Of a stretch of DNA of 64,000 bases, positions 23,160 through 32,615 are shown piece by piece. The notes beneath the pieces are model-generated. The model did not search any database and was not told the DNA's origin. It saw nothing but the letters and a program-made list of their open reading frames with translations. The stretch's first letter is position 1; every line of letters starts with the position of its first letter. This DNA comes from Poecilobothrus nobilitatus. Lineage: Eukaryota; Arthropoda; Insecta; Diptera; Dolichopodidae. Made by a program: the position numbers and the translations under genes. The DNA lies in the NCBI GenBank assembly GCA_947095535.1, contig OX352773.1:72372591-72436590 (forward strand), given 5' to 3'.

Positions 23160-24560
23160 TAATTTTCTATAATAATGTTAAAGAAGAAATTATCTTCATT
23201 AAATTAAGGAATACTCAGCATTTGACAAAGAACACAAATTAAACTCATGTTTATTTACAAATTCTGAAAAAAAAAGAAATGTTAAAATTACATTTTCCGA
23301 AACTGTAAATAAATTAAAAGGATATCATTAAAATGAATTCAAAATTTTTGCTTTTTAGTTGAAATAGACATATGTAGAAAAAAAAAAGTAAAGGATAAAA
23401 AATAATTTGCATATCAAGGTAAAATTTTATTTTATTTTTTTTTTTTTTTATTGATAAATAGCAGCAAGTATCGAGGGAGATCTGAGATCGTAAGTTATCC
23501 TGTAAATATATAGATATATATATATGTATGTATATTATTTAAAATGATGCTTTAATATTATATAAGAAATCTTTTGATAGAATCAATTGTAATATATAGG
23601 TTAGGTATAGTTTTTCTGGTTATAGTTATTATTATTCTGGCATCTGTGATGATTGGTGATAAATGGGTTCCCAAAGGAAAATAGTTTTTTTTCTTTTATT
23701 CCCTTTTTTATAATAGTTTCGTTTTTTTGTTCTTGTTATTTTATTTTTGAATGATGATGGTTATTTATATATTTTTTTTTCTGACCAAATTATTGTTTTC
23801 TTTTGTGATTTAAATTATAAATTTATTATGAATAAATTTTTTGTGACATTTTTTTTTGTTTTTATGTATTCTTTTACGTGTGTTTTATTATATATAGTTT
23901 TTTTTTTGTTTTTTTTTTTATTAATTCGATCACGAAAAGTAGTTTGAAAAATTATATACGTATATTATATATGTATATACATTTTAAACAATTTATTTAA
24001 TAAAAATTGAACAGTAGTAATTTTATATGATATTAAAACAAAAACAAAAAAAAAAAAAAAAATGTATACGTGACTGGTAGTATAGAGAAATATAAAATTG
24101 GATTAAGCCAATAGCCTTAAGTGATTTAGAATATAAAACCAAATATTCTAATATTTGTGATTTATTAATCAGAATCACAAACACGTACTACTATAATATA
24201 GGTAAATGGTCGATTTCAATGGAAAAGATATATAATATATTTGTATATATAGATAATATTGTGAATTAAAGTATCGAAGGATCAAGTTGACCAGGTTCTA
24301 AAACAATATACAGGAAAAAGGTGGAATATGATTTTTTTTTATTTTTAAAAGTAATAATAATAAAAGTGTGTAAAATAATTTTATAAGAATCCCCTACATA
24401 AATATATATATTTGTATGTACACATATTAGAAAACTGATAAAAAAAACCCCTTTTTTTTGTTAATTTCTATTTAAAAACAGCTGCCTTCGGCATTTATTA
24501 AATTGAATTAAAATATCTATAAATATTCAATTAAAGTATAATATTTTAAAAGTTGAATAC
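23160..24560. other. Homopolymer-rich low-complexity block
   Basis: Poly-A/T runs and AT words dominate. The 66-codon plus frame at 23747-23947 is Phe-rich and follows T runs. No gene or element is recognised. Confidence 0.65.
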
Positions 24561-24564
24561 TATA

Positions 24565-24923
24565 GGGTTTTCCAATTTGAGTGATATGATTTTTTTTCAA
24601 GAAAAACACACTAAATGTTAAGGAAATTCAAATGTTTTTTTATTTAATGTAAAGTACAATCGATACAATTAAGTTCTGAATAAAACGTCATTCAAATGGC
24701 CTCCACGATTTCTTTTGCAGGAATGAATTCGATGAACCTAATTTTTGAACACTTTTTCCACTAAATCAAGTAGTATTTCATGAATAGCATGTTCAATATT
24801 GACTTTTAAAGCTTAAAGAGAGTCTGGTTTATTGCTAGAGACCAATTCAGAAACATTTGAATTTCCTTAACAATTAGTGTGTTTTTTTTGAAAAGAAATC
24901 ATATCACTCAAATTGGAAAACCC
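24565..24923. mobile_element. 359-bp non-autonomous DNA transposon with 70-bp inverted ends
   Basis: The ends 24565-24634 and 24854-24923 are reverse complements over 70 bases with only three mismatches, starting GGGTTTTCCAATTTGAGTGA. The motif TACTAT flanks both sides (24558-24563 and 24926-24931) and may be a target duplication, one or two bases off the exact ends. On the minus strand the interior ends in a short frame, RIHSCKRNRGGHLNDVLFRT, followed by a stop at 24669. The GGH-near-C-terminus pattern is typical of the end of some insect Tc1/mariner-related transposases. I infer an internally deleted derivative that keeps the last codons of its parent transposase. Near-identical ends suggest it is not very old. 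Confidence 0.88.
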
Positions 24924-24929
24924 GTTACT

Positions 24930-25192
24930 ATCTTTTATAGGTAAAATTTCGTTACTTTTGAAAAATAATAGTTGTTCTTTAAATTAAATACATACGTATA
25001 TTAAAATCTCTTATAGTGCTAAAAAGTTAAGAAGGTTTTGGATAAACATCCGCAAAGGGTGATTATATCGATTTAAATAACGTCATCACATAACGGTGCT
25101 TTATATCTTCAAGTTTCCGAATATATACGCTATTAGGAACGATACTGCTATCTAGTGGCCGAATAATGCATTAGAAATTTTTTTTAACATTT
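24930..25192. other. Non-coding stretch, moderately complex
   Basis: Slightly less AT-rich than average around 25040-25160, with a CACATAACGGTG motif like the one in repeat R3. No open frame or element border is clear. Confidence 0.5.
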
Positions 25193-25213
25193 TGTAGAAT
25201 TTTACTTAAATTG

Positions 25214-25269
25214 GTTCCTGTCTACTGTCGTAGAGGATATATTTTTCCTCTACGACAGTAGACAGGAAC
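25214..25269. repeat. Perfect 24-bp inverted repeat with 8-base loop
   Basis: The arms 25214-25237 (GTTCCTGTCTACTGTCGTAG...) and 25246-25269 are perfect reverse complements, separated by TATATTTT. Pairing resumes further out (TGTAGAA at about 25195-25201 with TTCTACA at about 25277-25283) after a small length difference. The arms are much richer in G+C than the surroundings. It could be a hairpin RNA precursor, the joined ends of a deleted foldback element, or a template-switch palindrome. Confidence 0.9.
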
Positions 25270-25289
25270 TAATTTTCTACAATATTGTA

Positions 25290-26430
25290 GAGCATAATAT
25301 TATCTTTAAATATGCATCTTGTTTCATCATAAGCGGTGTTACAGTTTCTTACAGTTTGGACATCATCTTAATAGCTCGTCACTCTTCTGCGAAAGTTTAT
25401 ACGAATGCCTTTTTAATAATGGTACTTTTTTTTCCGGCATTTTAGGATATTTTTTAAAACTTCAAAAAGCTTCGTCTACCTACATTTTAGAATATTTATT
25501 ATTTAAAGTTACTATATTAGAATATTTATAAAAAAAACCGCAAATTATATTTTACGATGGTTAAAATAATATTGCTATTAAATTAATTTCGATATAAAAC
25601 TTTTAGGAGAAGATAAACTTTGCAAAATATGAACTTTATACAAATTTATCGGAAAATATTCTTATTCGCAATCAGTATTATTAATTCAATTCAAGATATT
25701 GCATATGCATGCTCTCATTTCATAAGTACCAAAATTAAATTTACATGACGAAAGAAGCATATAATTTTAAGGTTACTTCTTTTAATTACTTCGTTTAATT
25801 AGTTTAGTCCTTTACGCTCTAACAAAACTTAAAAAGAAAAAAGTTAGATAAAAACAGTAAATAGGCACCAGGCACTTAGGACAGACAGCTCAGAAGGTCA
25901 AGCTTCAAAAGCTTTCACAAGATTCCTAAAAACATCTTTAAAATTTATTTATTTATTTAAGAAAATTCTCCAGCCATATGTAATTTGACTGGGAAATAAT
26001 TGGTGCTTTTCTCTTAAAATTTATAAATACCACAAATAAGTATTTTACCATTTTTGCTATAGGGGTCATTGAAATTAAGGATATGAAAACAAAGTTTATT
26101 TGATAAGAGACAATAATAGATTAAAGTTCAAAAAGCATAAATTGGCTGTACACTTGCCACTAAATAAAAAATAATTGCCACTAAATAAAAAATAATAAAT
26201 ATTAAAAATAAAAATGATATTTAATTTCAGTAGGTTTGTATTTTATTTTATTTATTTATATTTTCTTTCTTAACTTTTTCCTTAAAAATACTTTAATTAT
26301 ATTACAAAATCTGTCAAAATGTCGCGTTCGATGTGCATGATTAAAGCATCATTTAATTTAGTTTCTATCTTAGTTGATCAATGATAATTTTTGATTCTCT
26401 TCAAAAACACGAAAAAGATCTTTTTGCCTA
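25290..26430. other. AT-rich stretch, no gene recognised
   Basis: The minus strand at about 25350-25470 contains a protein-like stretch (KKVPLLKRHSYKLSQKSDEL, then after a stop CPNCKKL) that may be mobile-element debris, but I cannot assign it. A local duplication of TTGCCACTAAATAAAAAATA lies near 26154-26191. Confidence 0.5.
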
Positions 26431-26431
26431 G

Positions 26432-26540
26432 CAATTTGTTACAGCTAGTGACAAATATATAATGAATATAATTTCTAAACATTTGGACAAAAGTTTCAAT
26501 AAAAAATTATATTGGTTTACGATCTTTCTCTCAGAATTAG
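26432..26540 (+). other. Candidate 109-nt internal exon, unidentified
   Basis: A good acceptor (ATCTTTTTGCCTAG) precedes 26432 and a consensus donor (TTAG followed by GTAAGTATG) follows 26540. Between them one frame is open for 36 codons, QFVTASDKYIMNIISKHL followed by DKSFNKKLYWFTIFLSELG. The residues are varied, with Trp, Asp, His and Lys. The frame upstream of the acceptor is also protein-like (FDSLQKHEKDLFA) but is cut off by a TAG. This may mean the whole stretch is one decayed coding piece and not an exon. I recognise no family. Confidence 0.22.
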
Positions 26541-26710
26541 GTAAGTATGACATATTTCTCTAAAGAGCACTTTAAAATGTAATATTTCTTCTATTACTAC
26601 CTCTTTGCCGAATAGTAAAAATTACTTAAACAATATAATAGTAAAAGTTACAAAAAACGTTTGCCGCCTAGCGCCTATTATTATTCCTAATAATTTGCAG
26701 TCCATTATTT

Positions 26711-27090
26711 TCACATAACGGTAAATTTAAATACTAAATTTAAAAAATATATATAATTTTGATATTGATTTATAAACGTAAAAAAGGCCATTCCTGTCGA
26801 ATGGCGTTTTCAGATTGAAAAAATGTTAAGTGGAACATGAAATATACGCGTTTAAAAATAGGGCTTGTTAAAAATTTGCGGGGGCTATAGTTCCCTGATT
26901 GATGGGGCTACATGAAAAAGTTGTTCCACAAACTTAGTTTTTTTATGAGACCTATCCATGGTTAACATTTTTTTTCTCTATCTTTAACGGTGTAGAAGTT
27001 TTGTAAACAGACGGACAGACAGACGGACGGACAGAGCGAAACTAATAGGCACATTTTTTCAAAAATTTTTTTGGAAATGTCCTAAAAAGA
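26711..27090 (+). repeat. Dispersed repeat R3, copy C
   Basis: It begins CACATAACGGTAAATTTAAA and carries CCATTCCTGTCGAATGGCG, GATGGGGCTACATG, GACCTATCCATGGTTAAC, TTTAACGGTGTAGAAGTTTT and a well-preserved CAGACGGACAGACAGACGG tract, ending TTTTTTTGGAAATGTCC. It is the clearest copy of the family seen at 2340 and 22730. The two sites share only the part from CATAACGG onward, which suggests a 5' border near 26711. Confidence 0.7.
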
Positions 27091-27099
27091 ATAAATTTT

Positions 27100-28170
27100 C
27101 CGCGAATAATTAAAAATAAAAAAAAAACCATTATATTCAAGTTTCCATTACTAAACTTCTACTGTACTACAATTAAATGTCTTTAAAATATTTTGATGTA
27201 AAAATTTTATGACGGGATAAAAACAAAAGATTTTATGAAAAGAAAATATATAAATTTTTAATTAAAAACACAAATTTTTTGACAAGATTTTATTAAAACT
27301 TACAAAAATCTGTTTGTCATCTTTAACAAATAAAAAATTGACAATATTTTGTAATAATATTTAATAAAAATAAATTGGTTAAAACTATTAAAGGGTTAAA
27401 TACAAAATTAAAATGACATAAATTTAATCTATTCTTTTAATAAAACGTTTAGTTATCGAATTTTAATCAAAATTCGTAGAAAAATTATTCGAAACCCTTT
27501 TGGATGATTTCACAAAAAAATCAAAATTAAAGAAAAACATGTGAAAAAACTATCGTTATTAGAAAATAATCAAAAATAACCATCAAAATTTTCAAAAATA
27601 CTTATAATATAAATAAAAAAAAGTAAAAAAAAAAAAATTTTTCTTTAAAATTATTAACCCATATATAAAATAACCACTTATTCATCTTTACACAACAATT
27701 ATACCATAAAACATCCATTTCAGAATTTTCAGTTGATCCGTTTTTATTTTCTTTTTACTTACAAACCAATTGACAATTCATATTTTTATGTGCATATGTA
27801 TATATTCAATAATTATATTATATATATACATTAAAACGTTTAAATACAAACAATAAATATTAAATAATATATGTATGTATGTACAATTGAAATAAACGGG
27901 GGACAATAAATGATCGAGTACTATTTCCTGCTATTTAATTTCTAAAATTCAGTTTAATTTTTTGAAATTCAGAAAAAAACACTAGTAACTATTCAATTTT
28001 TTTTTTATTTAAAGAGAAATTTATTTAATTTTTATCGCTGATGAAATTGTGAAAGTTGAATTAACTGCATTTTAATGACAGACTTTTTAAGTAGATAAAC
28101 TGTGAGATTCTTTTATATCTCTGAAAGTAGTTCGGTTCGCTCCAATAAGTTACTCACTCACCTTGTAATT
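27100..28170. other. AT-rich non-coding stretch
   Basis: AT-rich sequence with a few A runs and AT words. No gene, RNA or element is recognised. Confidence 0.6.
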
Positions 28171-28178
28171 ATATCTGA

Positions 28179-28319
28179 ATTCCTAAGCAACAACTTGTAT
28201 TAGCTCTAACAGAAGAATATATAATTTTAAATTCGAGTTTGATCCAGAGCCTAGATGGCTTCAAGGAAAAAATAAAAGGATCGGCAAATAAACTCAAAAC
28301 AAAAGTAATTTTTCGATAA
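28179..28319 (+). other. 47-codon open stretch, protein-like but unsupported
   Basis: This stretch is open from a TGA at 28176 to the stop at 28317. It reads LVLALTEEYIILNSSLIQSL followed by DGFKEKIKGSANKLKTKV. The composition is varied. TCTGAATTCCTAAG upstream could be a splice acceptor. There is no ATG, no identified domain and no clear donor, so it is listed as a weak coding hint only. Confidence 0.1.
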
Positions 28320-30180
28320 AATAATTTAGATCCGTACTCTATATTTAAAAAAAATAAGTCTTTTAGCTTAGCTTTACCTTTTGGAATGTTTCAAAATTAA
28401 CTCCTTCTATGCCATCTCTCTGTTTATGCCTTTGTTTTTTAAATGGAAATTTTCTTTTTTATTGTATTTATTACTTGTCATCATTGTTACCGTGCTGTAA
28501 TAAAAATTGTTTCATAAATTGCGGATGCGGATCAAACGTCTTCAATATACTTATGTTCTAATGTTGTGTTAAAGCCTACATAACATCGGAGTTACTTGTA
28601 AGATAATTTCTTTATTTAAGTACTTTAAGAGTACCGGAAAACGACTAAAGATGACAATTAAAATATGCCTTTTAAGAAAACTCTTGTTGGAGTAGGTACT
28701 CAGATTGCGTTGGATTCATTATGTACAAAAAAAAAATTATATGAATAATTAATAATTTATAGTATTCACTCGAATCTAACTAGTTCCAAATTTAGGTTAT
28801 TAAAATCTAAAATTACTTGTCTGATTGTCCCAGTAGAATTCTGATAGGATGTTTTTGTTGCTGTTTAATATGTTTCTATTATTCCAACAGGATTTGAACG
28901 ATTTCTTTAATTTCGTTTCTAAATTAACGAAAAATTTCAACGGATAACAAAAGATGAAGATAAAAGACAAATTTTTTACTCTCGCAGAATGGTTTTGGTA
29001 TGATACAATTGAAAAACCTTGTAAATATTCAATAAACAGACAGACGACATTATCTTCAAAAATAAAAAATATAAAATATTGCTTTTTTTTTTTACCATTT
29101 TAATTTTATTTCAAGTGTTTGGTCCTCTATAAAACCTAATGATGACTTTTCAAATTCGACAAGAAAAAAAAAAAAAAATAACAAAACTATTGTGAAGTGA
29201 CCCTTGTTTTTTCTCTTTCTCTCTCTCTCTCTGTTTGTTATTAATTTCGATATAAATCGATAAAAATAACTTTCAAGTGGTCTCCTGTTTTTCTTATAAA
29301 TTAATTTGTAAAATTAAAGAATTTCGGTTAAAAAAAAAAAAATTCAATATCCAATAAAAAAACAAAAAAAAAAAGGATCTCTTGAAGAGGATAATATTTC
29401 TATAAACATTATATTCATCTTTTTTTACATTTTCAATTCAATCAGTATCATAAGAAACAGTAGCAGAAGCAGTAAATATTGTAGTTTCGAAAAAAAAAAA
29501 TTTCTATTAAAGATCAATGAGTTGAGAATTTCAGCCAGTAGGCATAGTATAGGGAAAAAAACTACAATTTGATTATTTTACTGTGTTAATAATAACTATT
29601 GACATATTTTATATACTATATATATATATATGTATATATAGTCAGTAAATTTTTTGTTTTTAATTAAAAGAACATATGTATGCACTTACATATATAGGCA
29701 TTTTTATTTATAATTCATAAAAAAAAAAATTTATAAACAAAATTTAGATTGTCATTCATTGTGATTACATTATTAACTATCTGATGGTATGATGGTACTT
29801 CAAGTTAATTATATGATTATTGGAAATTGTTAAACCAGAATTATGTAAACAACTAAATATTTTTTAATATTTTTCTTCTTTTTTTTCGATTTTTAAAATA
29901 TCATATTTGTTTCATTGGAATATTGAAGACGCCAATATATTCTATGATTTAGTTAATTTTTAATATTATCCTTTTATTAAAACAGCAAAAGATACATATG
30001 TATATATTTTTCTAACATATCATTACAAAAGTCAATTGGTTAGTTTATTAAAAATAAATATTAGAGTACTATTATATAGGTATATCGAATTACATTAAGA
30101 AAAAAATAAGGTTCAAATAATTTCAAGGGCTGCAAAAGAATATTTTTGCACATAGTATTTGATATTTGTTTAATACCTTT
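28320..30180. other. AT-rich, later homopolymer-rich stretch
   Basis: Contains a (CT)n microsatellite at about 29211-29231 and many A/T runs from 29080 on. No gene or element is recognised. Confidence 0.65.
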
Positions 30181-30183
30181 CAG

Positions 30184-30223
30184 CCATGAACACCCCTTTC
30201 AACCACAATAATGAAATTTACAG
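30184..30223 (+). other. Candidate 40-nt exon with strong splice sites
   Basis: TTTAATACCTTTCAG is a good acceptor immediately before 30184, and TTTACAG followed by GTAAGATG is a near-consensus donor at 30224. The exon would read CC then ATG and continue MNTPFNHNNEIY in one open frame. A microexon this size is plausible in a long insect gene, but with no neighbouring exons identified this stays a prediction from splice signals alone. Confidence 0.2.
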
Positions 30224-30478
30224 GTAAGATGTTTCATAAAAAATGAAATACACGTTTGAAGCATTTTTAAGAAGGAAAAAATACACGAAGGCACATCAGG
30301 TCATATGAAACGTTAAAGTATACTCCAAAGAAATTACAGTTAAATCGTTCGAACAACACTACAGAATGGAACTGAAAGAATAAAAGAATAGTTAAAGAGT
30401 TTTAAATGATCTAAAAAAGGCTATGATAAAATATTATGCAAAAACAAAAAAATCAAATGGACAAAAATAGACTGTTTA

Positions 30479-30585
30479 CAATACCGTAAAAACACAATAC
30501 CGGCAATTGATCATCGACCATTGACCATCAGAATTCGTAGCCCAACTATTTTTCGCCTAAATAAATCTTAATCTGGGCGATGACG
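30479..30585 (-). other. Possible LINE endonuclease relic, weak
   Basis: The minus strand contains FI*AKNSWATNSDGQWSM. This vaguely follows the DFNAKxxxWGSxxTNxxG pattern of the endonuclease domain of Jockey/I-type LINEs. The stretch is a local GC-richer island. The match is short and partial, so this is a suggestion only. Confidence 0.2.
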
Positions 30586-30599
30586 TATTTTAGGTTGGA

Positions 30600-31507
30600 T
30601 GTTGATAGTTTCAATTGTGAGTAAAATACATCAAAATTTATGTTTTCAATTTCTAGTTACAAATTTTTCGTCGATGGTCCAAATTGTGGTTATTACTTAT
30701 ATGGAGAAGGTATTTAGGAACTCGAATAGAAAAGAACGAAAAACAAAACAATTACAAAGTATTAAAAATCATATAAATTTTTTTTTTCAGCTCATATATT
30801 TTCTTTTACTTCAATTGATAGCTTTCCCCCTTTCAATTAAAATTTAAATAAATTTCAATTGGATCCCCCTTTTAAAATAAATTTTTTTTTTTTGTTTTAA
30901 AATTTTAAATAAAATTTCATATCGTGTTAATAACATTTTTTTTTTTAATTAAGTTGTAATTACTATAATTTTTCATCAAAATTATGACGGCTTTTAATTT
31001 ATTAGCAATTTAAGTTCTTTTAATTAAAATCTACTCAATAAAATCAACTCAATAACTATATTATATCCGATCATTTAAATTAATTAGAAAATTTTTAATT
31101 TGAATGGTTGCACTCAGTTGTATTTAAACAAATATAAATTTATTATGTGTTAGAGAGAAGTATCTTTCAACCAGTTTTTTTTTTTTTTTTGCGAAACTGT
31201 TCGCGATAATCTGAAAAATAATCCCTGAAAAATAAATTTAATTGCAATATTTTAGATAATAATTAAAGTAAGACATAATTTGTGTATAAAATATTGGATA
31301 TTGAAATTTTAATATGCTATATATAGAATAGACAGATGTAGAACTAAGAATTCAATAAGAGGTGAAATTAAAGTTGGGCGATATTTCATATTATATATGT
31401 ATTTAGATAAGATATTATTTTTATATCTGCGATTGGAAATATATTGACAGCTTCAAGTACAGGGTAATTTCAGTTAACATAGTACATGAATATTATAATA
31501 CATTGTC
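30600..31507. other. AT-rich non-coding stretch
   Basis: T and A runs at 30770-30950 and 31175-31190. The 82-codon plus frame at 30599-30847 has no supporting context and a run-derived C-terminus. Nothing else is seen. Confidence 0.6.
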
Positions 31508-31640
31508 CTTTCCACTCCTATAAAGATCACAAGACATTTACTAAAACATTTATTATTCATATTTTGATTATGCTTCAATTTCTGGAATGATTAGTTGCAT
31601 TAACCTATTGATTATTTGGTTGTAGCCATTGCTATTGCAG
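31508..31640 (+). repeat. Dispersed repeat R4, copy 2
   Basis: It aligns with 16457-16592 from CCTTTCCACTCC to CATTGCTATTG. The two copies show this is an interspersed family, but with only two diverged copies neither the full length nor the class can be set. Confidence 0.65.
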
Positions 31641-32446
31641 CAATTATAGGATATACATACATATAACAACTTAACAATTGCCTGGATAACAAATCAACAA
31701 CAGCGATTTTAACTCTGTAATTCTAAATGAATATTTATTTCTTTTTTATGAATGCCAAAATTACCATCCGAAGTTTATGAGCTTATAAAAATTAAATTAA
31801 AAGTACAAAAAGCTGACAAATAAAGTGAAAATATATAAATATTTAATAAACGCTTTCTACAAAAGACTTCTTCTAATAAGTGACTTTTCATTCAATTTTA
31901 TATAATCGAAAAATTAAATCTTACTGAACCACTATTAACATTAAAGTCACTATCCCTTACTATCATATGACTTTTATGGTGAAGTTAAATTATAAATTTA
32001 TTATTGATTTTAAAAATTACAGTACAAAATAATCCCACAAAACAACTTTGAATTCATAAAAACAAAGAGAAAAAGAAATTAATACAGTGAAGGTTAAACA
32101 TTTCTGAATGGCATCTACATAAAAATATCAAGTAAACAAATCAAAAAAAAAAACCACAATTTTAAAACAAATTTTATTAAAATCTGCACACTACATAACA
32201 GCAATCAGCTCTCTGCAATAGATATATTTTGTTATATGTCGTGATGTGCATATATATGTATCATGTCTGTGATGTGGTTTATGAATCAGGCTATTTAAAA
32301 AAACCAATTAAAGGGGTTGGTGTAAGCTTAAGAGACAACACTCAACAGATTGCGGAATGCCTTATAAATAGTGTGGTGAATAGTACTTTATCAAAAATTT
32401 TTATCTAAATGTGTCATAAATGCAGAACTGAGGTGGTTTTAACCAG
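31641..32446. other. AT-rich non-coding stretch
   Basis: AT-rich sequence with no recognised gene or repeat border until the target duplication of the SINE at 32447. Confidence 0.6.
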
Positions 32447-32615
32447 TAGATTTTTTCTGCCTTTCCTATTCAGGCGTGGTTGTAAATGTCGGAATAACTT
32501 TTACGGCGGAATAACTGTTACGACGTGTATGGGATTCGAATCCACACTCACTCGGTGTTTATCGCGTATTTTATACGCCCTTACCCACTCGGCTACCGAG
32601 TCCCCTAGATTTTTT
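32447..32615 (-). mobile_element. tRNA-derived SINE (family S1), well-preserved head, short tail
   Basis: The element proper is 32457-32605 on the minus strand. It begins GGGGACTCGGTAGCCGAGTG and carries an A box (GGTAGCCGAGTGGGTAAGGGC), the stem GCGTATAAAATACGC, ACACCGAGTGAGTGTGG, and an intact B box (GGATTCGAATCC). The body is GTCGTAAC, CGACATTTACAACCACGCCTG and GGAAAGGC, and then it ends. The ACATTTATGTGG part seen in other copies is missing, so this copy is 3'-shortened or a subfamily. TAGATTTTTT flanks it on both sides (32447-32456 and 32606-32615), a likely target duplication. A tRNA search tool may score its head as a Ser/Leu-like tRNA. Confidence 0.9.

Noticed and set aside
32457..32605. 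Possible functional tRNA gene (A and B boxes, GCGTATAAAATACGC stem)
   Set aside because: The same head with the same non-tRNA body and flanking duplication recurs across the window, so it is a SINE copy.
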